A stretch of DNA of 64,000 bases from Polaribacter aestuariivivens (GCF_005885675.1 NZ_VANR01000005.1:300129-364128); one strand, 5' to 3'; positions 9,283 through 19,929 are shown, counted from the stretch's first letter. Made by a program: numbers and translations. Notes: generated by a model not told the origin, from the letters alone.

Positions 9283-9945
9283 CTATTTCTTTCTTGCTAA
9301 AATTTCGTCAATCATTCCATATGCTTTTGCTTCATCTGCTTTCATCCAATAATCTCTATCTGAATCGTTGTGAACTTTTTCTACAGTTTGTCCTGAATGA
9401 TGTGCAATAATTGCATACAATTCGTCTTTTAACTTTAAGATTTCTCTTGCAGTAATTTCAATATCAGAAGCTTGACCTTGAGCACCTCCTAAAGGTTGAT
9501 GAATCATAATTCTGGAATGTGGTAACGCAGAACGTTTTCCTTTTTCTCCAGCACACATTAAAACTGCTCCCATAGAAGCTGCCATTCCTGTACAAATGGT
9601 TGCAACGTCTGGCTTTATAAACTGCATAGTATCGTAAATTCCTAAACCTGCATACACACCTCCTCCAGGAGAATTGATATATATTGAAATGTCTTTATTA
9701 GCATCTACACTTTCTAAAAACAGTAATTGTGCTTGAATTACATTAGCAACTTGATCGTTAATTCCTGTTCCTAAAAAAATAATTCTGTCCATCATTAAAC
9801 GTGAAAAAACATCCATTTGAGTGATGTTCATTTGACGTTCTTCCATAATATATGGCGTTAAACTACTTGTTATTTTTGTAAAATTAGTACTACTAATTCC
9901 ATGATGTTTTGTTGCGTATTTCTCGAACTCTTTTCCGTAATCCAT
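9283..9945 (-). CDS. clpP: ATP-dependent Clp protease proteolytic subunit
   Basis: This is a 220-residue serine peptidase that forms the ClpP barrel. The catalytic triad is visible: Ser124 in [10 protein letters not shown], His149 in HSRIMIHQP and Asp198 in DRDYWM. An N-terminal extension of about 25 residues before the mature part is typical of this lineage. It lies between tig and clpX on the same strand, with a terminator at 10033-10062 separating it from tig. Confidence 0.95.
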   Translation of the reverse strand: MDYGKEFEKYATKHHGISSTNFTKITSSLTPYIMEERQMNITQMDVFSRLMMDRIIFLGTGINDQVANVIQAQLLFLESVDANKDISIYINSPGGGVYAGLGIYDTMQFIKPDVATICTGMAASMGAVLMCAGEKGKRSALPHSRIMIHQPLGGAQGQASDIEITAREILKLKDELYAIIAHHSGQTVEKVHNDSDRDYWMKADEAKAYGMIDEILARKK

Positions 9946-10032
9946 TTTTGTGATTCTATTTTAAGTTTTATACTGTAAATATAAGAACTATTTTCTTACT
10001 ATTTTGTTACAGCTTTGTTAGAGTTTGTCGGT

Positions 10033-10062
10033 AAAAAAACCTGAATTTTACAATTCAGGTTT
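10033..10062 (-). terminator. Terminator after tig
   Basis: The stem AACCTGAAT/ATTCAGGTT has seven T on the minus strand. It lies downstream of the tig stop. Confidence 0.75.
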
Positions 10063-10134
10063 CTAATTTTTATAATCAAATTCTAAAGAAACTTCTCAAC
10101 TGCGCTCGAAGTAACATTTTAGAATTAAGAATAT

Positions 10135-11457
10135 TTATTTGTAAACTTCTTTTACGAAATCTTCGTAAGAAACTTCTTTTGTTTTAAAACTCATGTTTTC
10201 TTTATAAAAAGCCAATAATTTTTGACTAATTAATTGAGATTGTAATTTTTGAGCTTCTTCTTGGTTTTGTAAAATTCTACCAGCAATATCATCCAATTCT
10301 TTTTCTTCTGGATTCATATTGCCAAATTGTGCCATTTGCGTACGGATAAATCCTTTTGCATAGTCTACCAATTCTGCATAATCTAATTTAATGTCGTTAT
10401 CTTTCATCACTTTTCCTTCAATTAATTGATAACGTAAACCTTTTTCAGATTTTTCAAATTCAGCTTTTGCTTCTTCTGCAGATAATGGTTTTTCACCTGC
10501 TGTTTCTAACCATTTTTGCAAAAACTCTTTCGGCAAATCAAACTTTGTGTTTTCTACTAAATGCTCTGTTACAGCATTTAATAATTGTTGATCTGCTTGT
10601 TGTGCAAATTGCTTTTCTGCATCTTCCTTAATTTTTTCTCTTAATTCAGTTGCTGTTTTTACACTTCCATCAGGAAATAATTTATCAAATAATTCTTGAT
10701 CTAAATCTGCAGGTTCCGTTTTTGTAATATCTTCTATAGTTAAAGTAACTTTGATATCTAAGTCATGAATTTCTTCATGAGGAACCCCTAAAATATGTTG
10801 TAATTTATGGTCGTCTTCAAATAACTTTTTTGTATCTAATTCAATTACGTCACCAATTTTAGCTCCAATGATTTTCTTTTGGTTTTTCTTTCCTTGTAAA
10901 TCTTTTACTAAAAAAGTACCTTTTTTATTGATTTCTTTTTCTTCATTTACAAAAGTTCCTGTAACATTTGCATCTTCTGTAACTTCATCTAAAGAAGACA
11001 TTTTACCATAACGAGTTTGAATATTTTTTACTTCTTCGTCTAATAAATCTTCTGTAGCAATGATATTATAAGCTGTAATTTTCTTCTTCGATTTTAAATC
11101 TACATCAAACTTTGGTGCTAAACCTAATTCAAATTCGAAAGAAAATTTATCTGCATCCCAATTGAAATCGTCTTGAATTCTTGGTAATGGATTTCCTAAA
11201 ATATCTAATTTTTCTTCGGTAATAAATTTATTTAAAGAATCCTGTAAAAGCTTGTTTACTTCGTCTATCATTATAGATTTACCATATTGCTTTTTAATCA
11301 TTCCCATAGGAACGTGCCCTTTTCTAAAACCTGGAATGTCTGCTTTCTTACGATAATCTGTTAGTAACTTGTCTACTTTCGCTTGATAATCGTTTGCAAC
11401 AATATCAACTTTTACAACTGCGTTTAACGCATCTATGTTCTCTTTTGTAATATTCAT
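10135..11457 (-). CDS. tig: Trigger factor
   Basis: The 440-residue ribosome-associated chaperone has the N-terminal ribosome-binding signature GFRKGHVPMGMIKK. A FKBP-like central region and a long helical C-terminal chaperone domain follow. The peptidyl-prolyl isomerase domain looks divergent, as in other Bacteroidota trigger factors. It heads the tig-clpP-clpX run and has a well-formed promoter just upstream. Confidence 0.93.
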   Translation of the reverse strand: MNITKENIDALNAVVKVDIVANDYQAKVDKLLTDYRKKADIPGFRKGHVPMGMIKKQYGKSIMIDEVNKLLQDSLNKFITEEKLDILGNPLPRIQDDFNWDADKFSFEFELGLAPKFDVDLKSKKKITAYNIIATEDLLDEEVKNIQTRYGKMSSLDEVTEDANVTGTFVNEEKEINKKGTFLVKDLQGKKNQKKIIGAKIGDVIELDTKKLFEDDHKLQHILGVPHEEIHDLDIKVTLTIEDITKTEPADLDQELFDKLFPDGSVKTATELREKIKEDAEKQFAQQADQQLLNAVTEHLVENTKFDLPKEFLQKWLETAGEKPLSAEEAKAEFEKSEKGLRYQLIEGKVMKDNDIKLDYAELVDYAKGFIRTQMAQFGNMNPEEKELDDIAGRILQNQEEAQKLQSQLISQKLLAFYKENMSFKTKEVSYEDFVKEVYK

Positions 11458-11490
11458 TTATTTATTCTTTTATCTTGAAAAAATCGAGTG

Positions 11491-11520
11491 CAAAATTACG
11501 CTTTTTAATTGATTGCACAA
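11491..11520 (-). promoter_or_regulatory. Flavobacterial promoter of tig
   Basis: On the minus strand a -33 TTG (complement of 11518-11520) is followed after 19 bases by TAATTTTG (complement of 11491-11498). This matches the Bacteroidota consensus TTG-N19-TANNTTTG. The -7 box ends 33 bases before the tig ATG. Confidence 0.65.
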
Positions 11521-11554
11521 ATGTTTAAGTGGTTCTATTTCAGTGTTTATTTTA

Positions 11555-11911
11555 TTAATTCAGCTGTTTTTTTTCATCTGTAAGTAATGAAAATAGTGCT
11601 GACCTAAATATTGACAATAAAATACTGAAAAATAATGCTGCCCAAAAGCCTGAAACTGCAAAACCATCCACCAATTTATCTGCCAACATGATTATAATGG
11701 CATTAATAACAAAAATAAATAGGCCAAAAGTTACTAGGGTTGCTGGCAATGTAAAAAAGATGAGTAAGGGTCTTACAATCATATTTAACAGTGCAATTAC
11801 AATTGCAACTATTATTGCTGAAACGTACCCTGCAACAGAAATTCCCGGTAAAATATTTGCTAAAATAATTACTGCAACTGCTGTTAATAATATTTTTAAA
11901 AATGTTTTCAT
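11555..11911 (-). CDS. Phage holin family IV-type small membrane protein
   Basis: The 118-residue protein has four predicted membrane helices. The central RPLLIFFTLPATLVTFGLFIFVINA is typical of the 'mycobacterial 4TMS phage holin, superfamily IV' family (PF04020). Despite the name, these proteins are widespread chromosomal membrane proteins of unknown function, and no phage genes are near. It ends about 98 bases upstream of tig, on the same strand, and has no recognised partner. Confidence 0.8.
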   Translation of the reverse strand: MKTFLKILLTAVAVIILANILPGISVAGYVSAIIVAIVIALLNMIVRPLLIFFTLPATLVTFGLFIFVINAIIIMLADKLVDGFAVSGFWAALFFSILLSIFRSALFSLLTDEKKQLN

Positions 11912-12112
11912 TTTATATTTGTTTTCATTTCAAATAACCAAAAGTATACCAAATTGTAAAGTCTGCTGTTTTGGCAGGTTGTAAAGATGATAAAGTAGTT
12001 TGGTTTGTTTTTAATATTTTAAAATTATAACTTCGCTATCAACGAATATTGATTAATAGAATAATTTTTATCCGTTTTTTTGATTTTATAAGATTTAAAT
12101 AATAGAAAGCTA

Positions 12113-12259
12113 ATGGGTAATAAAGATAAAAAAAAGAAAAAAGCGAAATTATTAGATATGGATGGTATTGAAATTGTTAAGACTAAAATGTTGATTTATG
12201 AAGAGCTTAAAGAAAAAGGGTCTGAAAACAAAAAAATTGATTTTTCAGATTACTTATAA
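12113..12259 (+). CDS. Small charged hypothetical protein, 48 aa
   Basis: The frame encodes a Lys-rich N-terminus (MGNKDKKKKKAKLLDMDGIE) and an acidic/basic mixed C-terminus ending KIDFSDYL. It lies alone in the 400-base gap between the holin-like and the acyltransferase genes, opposite to both. Codon use is ordinary for the region. I do not recognise a named family. The rest of this gap shows nothing else clear. Confidence 0.5.
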   Translation: MGNKDKKKKKAKLLDMDGIEIVKTKMLIYEELKEKGSENKKIDFSDYL

Positions 12260-12312
12260 TATTTTACTCACTCCGTTTAAAAAAAATTGACGTTTTTTAA
12301 TTTAACTAATTA

Positions 12313-14124
12313 CTATTTATGTTCATTCTGTAATTCTGTAGCTTTTCTTTCTAATTCTGCTTGAAACTCTTCCATCACAGGTTTTACAGTACTTTCTGGT
12401 ATATCTGCCACTTTTATATACATTAAACCATCTACTGCATTGTTAAATTTAGGGTCTACATTAAAAGCTACTAAACGTGCATTTTGTTTTACATATTTTT
12501 TTATTAAAACAGGAATTCTTAATGCTCCTGGTTCAATTTCATCAATAATTTTATCAAACTTTTGCATGTCTGATTGTGTTGCATCAAAAACAAAATCTTT
12601 ATCTCCGTCTTTTAATTTTACTTTGTACTCTTTCTTCGGATAAATATATTGTGCTATGTATGGATCGTAGTAATGTGATTTCATAAACTCAATCATTAAC
12701 GATTTTGAGAAATCTGAAAATTGATTACTAATAGAAACACCACCCATTAAATATTTATATTCTGGATAACGTAAAGTAACGTGTACAATACCTTTCCAAA
12801 GTAAAAATAAAGGCATTGGTTTTTGTTGATATTCGCTAATTATAAAAGCACGCCCCATTTCTATGGTATTTTCCATCATTTGAAATAGTTCTGGCTCAAT
12901 TCTAAATAAGGTTTGAATGTAAAATCCGTTGATACCATATTTTTTATAAATTTCTTTTCCTAATCCCATTCTGTAGGCTCCTGCCAAACAATTTGCTTCT
13001 TGATCCCACAGTAATAGGTGATGGTAATATTTATCAAACTTATCTAAATCTATCTCTTTGTTGGTTCCTTCTCCAACTTCTCTAAAAGTAATTTCACGTA
13101 ACCTACCTATTTCGTGAATTAAATTAGGAATGTCTTTGGCTTTTGCAAAAAATACTTCGTAATTTTTACTTTCTAATAATCTTGCATCTTTTTCTCTTAA
13201 TGCGTTAATTTCTTTTATAAATAAGTCTACATTTCTTTGAGAAGTAATTTTTTTTGCTGGTTTTTTAATTTTAATATTTTGAGTAGAAATTAATTTGTTC
13301 GCTTTCTCAAAAGGATTTGCCAACATATAGGTTTTTTTTCTAATGAACTCATAAAAATCAGGAATTTCTTTAAATTCATTTTGGTCAGCCACAGAAATTG
13401 GTTTTCCGATTCTAACTTTTACTACTTTGCCACCTTGAGAAATAACTTCCGAAGGTAATTTTGCAGTTCTTAACGTATCTGAAATTTTGGATAAAAAGTA
13501 AAAAAGACGACTGTTTTTTGCATGGAAATAAATTGGAATTACAGGAACATTTGCTTTTTTTATTAAACGTACAGCTCCTTCTTCCCAAGGTTTGTCTACT
13601 TTTAATTTTCCATCTTTATAAGTTGATACTTCTCCTGCTGGAAAAATACCCAATGGTTTTCCTTCCTTTAAATGTGATAATGCACTTTTAATTCCTGCAA
13701 CACTCGATTTTGCATCCTTTCTTGTTTCAAAAGGATTTACAGGCATTACATAAGGTTTTAAAGGCTCAATTCTATGTAATAAAAAGTTGGCAATAATTTT
13801 ATAATCTGCTCTTTTTTCTATCAATAGTTTTAATAGTAAAACACCATCTATACCACCTAAAGGATGATTAGAAATTGTTATAAAAGCACCATCTTTTGGT
13901 ATTCTTTTTAAATCTTCTTCAGGTATTTCAAACTTTATATTACAATCGTCTAAAACACCATTTAAAAAATCTAAATCTGTTTTGTTTTTATTCTTATCGT
14001 AAATTTTATTAATAGATGAAATACGAAGTATTCTTAACAAAATCCACCCAACAAATGTTCCAAGAAATCCAAGTTTTTCTAAACCAATTACTTGCGAAAT
14101 TTCTTTAGATGTTACTAATGCCAT
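12313..14124 (-). CDS. Fused PlsC-type and OlsB-type acyltransferase (OlsF-like)
   Basis: The 603-residue protein has two acyltransferase halves. Residues about 40-270 are a glycerolipid O-acyltransferase domain with NHPLGGIDG and the FPAGEV motif. Residues about 320-560 match the OlsB/hemolysin-type N-acyltransferase family (REITFREVGEG, MEMGRAFI-like IEMGRAFIISEYQ, YLMGGVSISNQF). The same two-domain layout is known as OlsF, which makes ornithine lipids and is reported in Flavobacteria; related pairs (GlsB/GlsA) make glycine lipids in Bacteroides. The product is therefore probably an aminolipid of the membrane. Which amino acid is used cannot be told from sequence. Confidence 0.85.
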   Translation of the reverse strand: MALVTSKEISQVIGLEKLGFLGTFVGWILLRILRISSINKIYDKNKNKTDLDFLNGVLDDCNIKFEIPEEDLKRIPKDGAFITISNHPLGGIDGVLLLKLLIEKRADYKIIANFLLHRIEPLKPYVMPVNPFETRKDAKSSVAGIKSALSHLKEGKPLGIFPAGEVSTYKDGKLKVDKPWEEGAVRLIKKANVPVIPIYFHAKNSRLFYFLSKISDTLRTAKLPSEVISQGGKVVKVRIGKPISVADQNEFKEIPDFYEFIRKKTYMLANPFEKANKLISTQNIKIKKPAKKITSQRNVDLFIKEINALREKDARLLESKNYEVFFAKAKDIPNLIHEIGRLREITFREVGEGTNKEIDLDKFDKYYHHLLLWDQEANCLAGAYRMGLGKEIYKKYGINGFYIQTLFRIEPELFQMMENTIEMGRAFIISEYQQKPMPLFLLWKGIVHVTLRYPEYKYLMGGVSISNQFSDFSKSLMIEFMKSHYYDPYIAQYIYPKKEYKVKLKDGDKDFVFDATQSDMQKFDKIIDEIEPGALRIPVLIKKYVKQNARLVAFNVDPKFNNAVDGLMYIKVADIPESTVKPVMEEFQAELERKATELQNEHK

Positions 14125-14243
14125 AATTTATTGATTGACCTAAATGCAAACATACTAAAAAAAAGAACTACATATTTGCCAAATTGTTGCCAAATCAGGT
14201 AACAAATTCAGACGTACAAATCTTTTACAACTCTAAAATTGTA

Positions 14244-15497
14244 TTAGTTTGCCTGTAAAACAATTTGAATGGTTTCTTTATTTACTTGTGTTAATAAAGA
14301 AGTTCCTTTTTCTTCAATACTTTCTACTGCTTCATCATCAAAGTGACGTACTGTAAATAAATCTATTCCTTTTTGAACTTCTAATTTAAATTCGTTTTTT
14401 AAATCATTATAAAAAGAATCAAATTTTTTAAATTTATTATCAATACAAACAGAAAAACTGATAGCAGAATTTTGAATTAAATTTACTTTTAATTGGTAAT
14501 CGTGTAATTTTTGAAAAATATAACTGATGTTATTTTCTACCATAAAAGAAAAATCTAATGCAGATATTGATACTAAAATTTGATCTTTTTTAACAATAAA
14601 ACAAGGTATTAATGGCTCTAAATTAGAGCCTTTTGAAATTTTTGTTCCAGGTTCTTTTGGGTTCACAAAAGAACGGACTAACAATGGAACTTCTTTTCTT
14701 TCTAAAGGTTGTAATGTTTTTGGGTGTATTACTGAAGCACCATAAAAAGCCATTTCAATAGCTTCTTCGTAAGAAATTTGATTTAGTAAAGTGGTGTTTT
14801 CAAAAACTCTTGGGTCTGCATTTAAAACACCTGGAACATCTTTCCAAATTGTTACACTTTCTGCATTTAAACAATATGCAAAAATTCCTGCTGTATAATC
14901 TGAACCTTCTCTACCTAAAGTTGTAGTATTTTCAGTATCATTAGCCGCAATAAAACCTTGCGTAATGTTTATTTTTGTAGCATCTACTTTATTGGTAATA
15001 ATTTCTTCGGTTAAACTCCAATCTACTTTTGCATCTCTATAATTACTGTCTGTTTTTATATAATTTCTTACGTCAAACCATATATTTTCTAAACCAATTT
15101 TGGTTAAATAAGCACTTATTATTTTGGTAGATAATAATTCACCAAAGCAAATAATTTGGTCGTAAACGTAATTAAATCTTTGCGATGTATTTCTTGCTAA
15201 AAACCAACCTAATTCACCAAAAAGTATGGCTACGTCTTTATAAATTTCATCATCTTTAGCAAAAAGAGCCTCCATAATATTATTATGATACTCTTCTATA
15301 AAATTTAGCTTATCTGGTAAATTTTCTTCTTTATTGTAATATGCATCTACAACTTCTTCAAAAGCATTTGTCATTTTTCCCATAGCAGAAACAACAACCA
15401 ACGTATCACTTGCTCCTTCACTTTTTATGATTGAAGCTACGTTTTTTATACTTTCTGCATCTTTTACAGATGCGCCACCAAACTTAAAAATCTTCAT
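14244..15497 (-). CDS. Aspartate kinase
   Basis: The 417-residue monofunctional aspartokinase catalyses the first step of the Lys/Thr/Met pathway. The N-terminus KIFKFGGASVKDAESIKNV and the later segment TTLGREGSDYTAGIFAYCL are family signatures. ACT-like regulatory domains occupy about 300-417. It is shorter than enterobacterial LysC (449 aa). It is followed on the same strand, in the transcription direction, by the lipid acyltransferase gene; the GNAT gene lies immediately upstream with a 2-base gap, so GNAT and kinase are one transcript. Confidence 0.92.
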   Translation of the reverse strand: MKIFKFGGASVKDAESIKNVASIIKSEGASDTLVVVSAMGKMTNAFEEVVDAYYNKEENLPDKLNFIEEYHNNIMEALFAKDDEIYKDVAILFGELGWFLARNTSQRFNYVYDQIICFGELLSTKIISAYLTKIGLENIWFDVRNYIKTDSNYRDAKVDWSLTEEIITNKVDATKINITQGFIAANDTENTTTLGREGSDYTAGIFAYCLNAESVTIWKDVPGVLNADPRVFENTTLLNQISYEEAIEMAFYGASVIHPKTLQPLERKEVPLLVRSFVNPKEPGTKISKGSNLEPLIPCFIVKKDQILVSISALDFSFMVENNISYIFQKLHDYQLKVNLIQNSAISFSVCIDNKFKKFDSFYNDLKNEFKLEVQKGIDLFTVRHFDDEAVESIEEKGTSLLTQVNKETIQIVLQAN

Positions 15498-15499
15498 TT

Positions 15500-15979
15500 T
15501 TAATTATTTTGAATATATGTTGATAAATTTTCTTTATTCATTTGCACCACAGACCAATCACTTAAATAAGTTGCTCCTGTACTTTTATAAAAATCTATGG
15601 CATTTTTGTTCCAATCTATAACTTCCCAAGCAACTCTATTAAAATTGTTATCGTAAGCATATTTTAAAACAGCTGTATATAATGCTTTTCCAGCTCCAAT
15701 TTTTTGTTTGCTCTTCGTTACAATTAAATCTTCTAAATGAATTGTTTTTCCTTTCCAAGTAGAGTAACGTTCGTAAAACAATGCAATTCCTATAATTTTA
15801 GCTTCTTGCTCTGCTACAAATAAGTTAAATTTTGGATTTTTAGAAAAACCATCTTTTAATAAATCTTCTTCAGTTATTTCTACAGCTTCTGGTTCTTTTT
15901 CAAAAATTGCCAATTCATTAATTAATTCTAATACAGCACTTACGTCTTTCTCCTCTCCTTTTCTAATAATAAAACTCAT
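15500..15979 (-). CDS. GNAT-family N-acetyltransferase (SSAT-like)
   Basis: The protein of about 159 residues is a single GNAT domain of the spermidine/diamine acetyltransferase-like type. The acetyl-CoA-binding region is LEDLIVTKSKQKIGAGKALY, followed by WEVIDWNKNAIDFYKSTGA. The ATG at 15979 is chosen because the preceding in-frame codons add a non-conserved heptapeptide. It is co-transcribed with the aspartate kinase gene. The substrate is unknown; a polyamine or small amine is inferred from family only. Confidence 0.85.
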   Translation of the reverse strand: MSFIIRKGEEKDVSAVLELINELAIFEKEPEAVEITEEDLLKDGFSKNPKFNLFVAEQEAKIIGIALFYERYSTWKGKTIHLEDLIVTKSKQKIGAGKALYTAVLKYAYDNNFNRVAWEVIDWNKNAIDFYKSTGATYLSDWSVVQMNKENLSTYIQNN

Positions 15980-16193
15980 TGTATGGTAAATTTTGGTCAA
16001 AGATAGTTGTTTTGGTATCTTCTAAAAATATTTGAATATTTTACACAGTTATTTTCGATTTGTTTAAATTTTGAAATTATAAATATTGTATGATTGATAA
16101 TTTTCTAAGCAAATTTTTACGAAAAAAAGTGTTACGAAATCGGTGTAGTAAGCGAAATTTTAGCATCTTTGTAACACAAATCATTTAAAAATT

Positions 16194-17204
16194 ATGTTAC
16201 CAAAAAAACAAACTCTTGGCGAATTTATTATAGAAAATCAGCATGCTTTTAAGTACAGTTCTGGTGAACTTTCAAGCCTATTAAATTCTATAAGATTGGC
16301 TGCTAAAGTAGTAAACCATGAAGTAAATAAAGCTGGTTTAGTAGATATTATAGGAGCTTTTGGTGACACCAACATTCAAGGTGAAGATCAACAAAAACTT
16401 GACGTTTATGCAAATAATAAATTTATTCAAACCTTAACACGAAGAAATATTGTTTGTGGTATTGCTAGTGAAGAAGAAGATAGTTTTATATCTATAAACA
16501 GTATTGATGAAAACAACCAGAATAAATATGTAGTTTTAATTGATCCATTAGATGGCTCTTCTAACATTGATGTAAATGTTTCAGTAGGAACCATTTTTTC
16601 TATTTACAGACGTGTTACGCCTACAGGAAGTCCTGTACAATTAAAAGATTTTTTACAAAAAGGAAGTGCACAAGTTGCTGCTGGTTATGTGGTGTATGGT
16701 ACCTCTACAATGTTGGTATATACTACTGGAAATGGTGTAAATGGTTTTACCTTAAATCCTGCAATAGGTACTTTTTACTTGTCACATCCAAATATGACTT
16801 TTCCTGAAGATGGAAATATATATTCGGTAAATGAAGGAAATTATTTAGATTTCCCTTTAGGTGTAAAAAAATACATTAAATATTGTCAGGAAGAAGAAGG
16901 TGATAGACCTTACACAAGCAGATATATTGGTTCTTTAGTTTCTGATTTTCATAGAAACATGATAAAAGGTGGTATATACATGTACCCAAAAGGATCTAGA
17001 AATCCGAATGGTAAATTACGTTTATTATATGAATGTAATCCTATGGCTTTTTTAGCTGAACAAGCCAATGGAAAATCGTCTGATGGCTACACAAGAACTA
17101 TGGATGTAGAGCCTACTGAACTTCACCAAAGAGTCCCTTTTGTTTGCGGAAGTAAAAATATGGTAGAAAAATTAGAAGCCTTTATGCAAGAATTTGGCGA
17201 ATAA
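16194..17204 (+). CDS. fbp: Fructose-1,6-bisphosphatase class 1
   Basis: The 336-residue gluconeogenic enzyme hydrolyses fructose 1,6-bisphosphate. The metal and phosphate site motif [23 protein letters not shown] and the later [22 protein letters not shown] are intact. Length is normal for class 1. It stands alone, divergent from the GNAT-aspartate kinase operon; a near-consensus -7 box (CATCTTTG) lies about 20 bases before the ATG. Confidence 0.95.
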   Translation: MLPKKQTLGEFIIENQHAFKYSSGELSSLLNSIRLAAKVVNHEVNKAGLVDIIGAFGDTNIQGEDQQKLDVYANNKFIQTLTRRNIVCGIASEEEDSFISINSIDENNQNKYVVLIDPLDGSSNIDVNVSVGTIFSIYRRVTPTGSPVQLKDFLQKGSAQVAAGYVVYGTSTMLVYTTGNGVNGFTLNPAIGTFYLSHPNMTFPEDGNIYSVNEGNYLDFPLGVKKYIKYCQEEEGDRPYTSRYIGSLVSDFHRNMIKGGIYMYPKGSRNPNGKLRLLYECNPMAFLAEQANGKSSDGYTRTMDVEPTELHQRVPFVCGSKNMVEKLEAFMQEFGE

Positions 17205-17313
17205 ATACTCTTTATACTACTATAAGTTAAGAAAGCCTTAATATTTTGGGAAACTGTTACATATTGATTAAATTTACCTCACAAAACTAATATTAATTTT
17301 AAAAAATAAAAAA

Positions 17314-17922
17314 ATGGCTTTTAAACTACCAGAATTAGGTTATGCATATGATGCTTTAGAACCGAATATAGATGCAAGAACAATGGAAATACACCACACG
17401 AAGCATCACAATGGATATACCACAAAATTAAACGGAGCAATAGAGGGAACTGATTTAGAAGGAAAATCTATTGAAGATATATTAACTAATTTAGATATGA
17501 GCAATAGTGCTGTTAGAAATAATGGTGGTGGTTTTTACAATCACTCATTATTCTGGACAGTTATGAATCCTGAAGACAAAGGATATTTATCTGGCGAATT
17601 AAAAGATGCTATTGAAGCTGCTTTTGGTTCAAAAGAAAAGTTTATGGATGCTTTTTCTAATGCAGCTGCAACGCAGTTTGGTTCAGGTTGGGCTTGGTTG
17701 TGCGTGCACAAAGGAGGTAAAGTAGAAGTTTGTTCTACTCCAAACCAAGACAATCCATTAATGCCAGGTGTTTCTTGTGGAGGAACTCCAATTTTAGGAT
17801 TAGATGTTTGGGAACATGCATACTACCTAAATTACCAAAATAGAAGACCAGATTATATTGATGCTTTCTTTAAAGTAATTAATTGGAACGAAGTTGAAAG
17901 ACGCTACGCTGAAGCGAAATAA
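17314..17922 (+). CDS. sodB: Superoxide dismutase, Fe/Mn type
   Basis: The 202-residue enzyme has the family ligands in context: HHTKHHNGY near residue 27, NHSLFWTVM, and [19 protein letters not shown] near the C-terminus. It dismutates superoxide in the cytoplasm. Metal preference (Fe, Mn or cambialistic) cannot be fixed by eye. A terminator follows. Confidence 0.94.
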   Translation: MAFKLPELGYAYDALEPNIDARTMEIHHTKHHNGYTTKLNGAIEGTDLEGKSIEDILTNLDMSNSAVRNNGGGFYNHSLFWTVMNPEDKGYLSGELKDAIEAAFGSKEKFMDAFSNAAATQFGSGWAWLCVHKGGKVEVCSTPNQDNPLMPGVSCGGTPILGLDVWEHAYYLNYQNRRPDYIDAFFKVINWNEVERRYAEAK

Positions 17923-17943
17923 ATTTCAGCATTTTATATATAT

Positions 17944-17978
17944 AAAAAGCATCCAAGTAATTTGGATGCTTTTTTTTG
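17944..17978 (+). terminator. Terminator between sod and purF
   Basis: The stem AAAAGCATCCAA/TTTGGATGCTTTT is followed by an eight-T run. It lies between convergent genes and may serve both. Confidence 0.85.
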
Positions 17979-17993
17979 TAAAACTTTATTTAA

Positions 17994-19892
17994 TTAATAA
18001 GCTCTTTTATCATTGCCTTCATAAAAATTGATAAAAGCCTCGTTAACAACCCTATGTCCTCCAGGAGTTGGATAGTTTCCTGTAAAATACCAATCACCTA
18101 AATTATCAGGACAAGCTTTGTGTAAACCTTCAATAGATTGATAAATTACCTCTACTTCTGCATTGATATCTTTAGTTTTTAACATTTCTGCAATTTTTGC
18201 TGAAATTTTTTCTGGAGAAAATGGTTTGTAAATTTCTTTTACATAATTTACAATTTCAACATCTGTTTTTAATTGTTGTGCTTTTGATTTTTTATAAACT
18301 TCATCAATAATATGCTCTTGCTTTGTATCTTTTAATAGCTCTATAGCCGCTTTAAATGCAATAAATGCATCAATTCTTGCCATATCAATTCCATAACAAT
18401 CTGGATACCTAATTTGTGGTGCAGATGATACTACAACTATTTTTTTTGGCTTTAACCTATCTAAAATTCTAATAATACTTTTCTTTAAAGTGGTTCCACG
18501 AACAATACTATCATCAATAATTACTAAATTATCTGTTGGTTTTACAACTCCATAAGTAATGTCGTAAACATGCTCTACCAAATCATCTCTACTGCTATCA
18601 TCTGCAATAAATGTTCTTAATTTTGCATCTTTAATTGCTATTTTTTCAAAACGAGGTCTTTCCGATAAAATTTCCGTTACTTTTTTTGCAGATAATTTTG
18701 TTCCTCCCGCTAAAATTTGTGCAGTTTTTTGTTGATTTAATAAATCTTCAGCAGCTTCCGTCATTCCATAAAAAGAGGTTTCTGCAGTATTTGGAATGTA
18801 AGAAAAAACAGTATTTGAAATATCTGAATCTATTGATTTTAATATCTGCGGAAATACGAATTTTCCTAAATTTTTTCGCTCTTCGTAAATAGACGCATCA
18901 CTTCCTCTTGAAAAATAAATACGCTCAAAAGAACATGATTTTTTTTCTTTTGGCTCTAAAACTTGTTTAATTGAAGTTTTTCCATTTTTCTTGATAATTA
19001 AAGCATGTCCTCTTTCTAGTTCTTTAACATCATCAATCTTAACATTAAACACAGTTTGAATTACGGGTCTTTCTGAAGCTACTACAACAACCTCATCATC
19101 TTCATAAAAATAAGTAGGTCTTATTCCATTTGGATCTCTTAAAACAAAAGCATCTCCATGACCTACCAAACCAGCCATAGCATAACCACCATCCCAGTTT
19201 TTAGAGGATCTTTTTAATACTTTTTTAAGGCTTAAATTTTCTTCGATATATGGAGAAGCATTCTTTTTTGTAAAACCTTTTTTCTTCGCTTTTTGATATA
19301 ATTTAGCCACTTCATCTTCTAAAAAATGACCAATTTTTTCCATTACAGTTACAGTGTCTGTAAACTCTTTTGGGTGTTGTCCTAACGCTATTAATTCTTC
19401 TAACAACTGTTTAGAATTAGTCATGTTAAAATTACCTGCCACTATTAAATTTTGATGCTTCCAATTACTTTGACGTAAAAATGGATGTACACTTTCTATA
19501 CTGTTTTTACCAAAAGTTCCATAACGAACGTGACCCAAAAACAGGTTACCAACGTAAGGCATGTTTTCTTCTTGCCATTCTACGTCGTCTTTTTTGTCTT
19601 GATTTTCTTCTAAAACTCCATTTAAACGTTCATTAATTTGAGCAAAAATATCTTGTATGGGTTGTGATTGATTAGAACGTACTCTGCTAATATATCTTGT
19701 ACCTGGAGCTACATTAAATTTTATACTTGCAAAACCAGCACCATCTTGTCCACGATTGTGTTGTTTTTCCATTAACAAATACATTTTATTTATTCCGTAA
19801 AAAGCAGAACCGTATTTATCTTTATAAAATTGTAAAGGTTTTTTTAATCGAACAAGTGCAATTCCACATTCATGTTTTATAGCGTCACTCAT
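17994..19892 (-). CDS. purF: Amidophosphoribosyltransferase-type protein
   Basis: The 632-residue protein has a class II glutamine amidotransferase half and a phosphoribosyltransferase half. The nucleophile Cys9 (HECGIALVRL) follows an eight-residue leader, which suggests propeptide removal. The PRPP loop motif VIIDDSIVRGTTLKKSI is intact. It is longer than enterobacterial PurF (about 505 aa), as in other Flavobacteriaceae. It would catalyse the first committed step of purine synthesis. It lies downstream of the PfkB kinase gene, across a hairpin. Confidence 0.9.
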   Translation of the reverse strand: MSDAIKHECGIALVRLKKPLQFYKDKYGSAFYGINKMYLLMEKQHNRGQDGAGFASIKFNVAPGTRYISRVRSNQSQPIQDIFAQINERLNGVLEENQDKKDDVEWQEENMPYVGNLFLGHVRYGTFGKNSIESVHPFLRQSNWKHQNLIVAGNFNMTNSKQLLEELIALGQHPKEFTDTVTVMEKIGHFLEDEVAKLYQKAKKKGFTKKNASPYIEENLSLKKVLKRSSKNWDGGYAMAGLVGHGDAFVLRDPNGIRPTYFYEDDEVVVVASERPVIQTVFNVKIDDVKELERGHALIIKKNGKTSIKQVLEPKEKKSCSFERIYFSRGSDASIYEERKNLGKFVFPQILKSIDSDISNTVFSYIPNTAETSFYGMTEAAEDLLNQQKTAQILAGGTKLSAKKVTEILSERPRFEKIAIKDAKLRTFIADDSSRDDLVEHVYDITYGVVKPTDNLVIIDDSIVRGTTLKKSIIRILDRLKPKKIVVVSSAPQIRYPDCYGIDMARIDAFIAFKAAIELLKDTKQEHIIDEVYKKSKAQQLKTDVEIVNYVKEIYKPFSPEKISAKIAEMLKTKDINAEVEVIYQSIEGLHKACPDNLGDWYFTGNYPTPGGHRVVNEAFINFYEGNDKRAY

Positions 19893-19929
19893 TGGTATTT
19901 GTAGTTTTTTTTTGTTGTGTTGTTGTAAT

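Noticed and set aside
11555..11911. Prophage remnant because of the 'holin' name
   Set aside because: The four-helix family is a normal chromosomal protein and no phage genes lie nearby.
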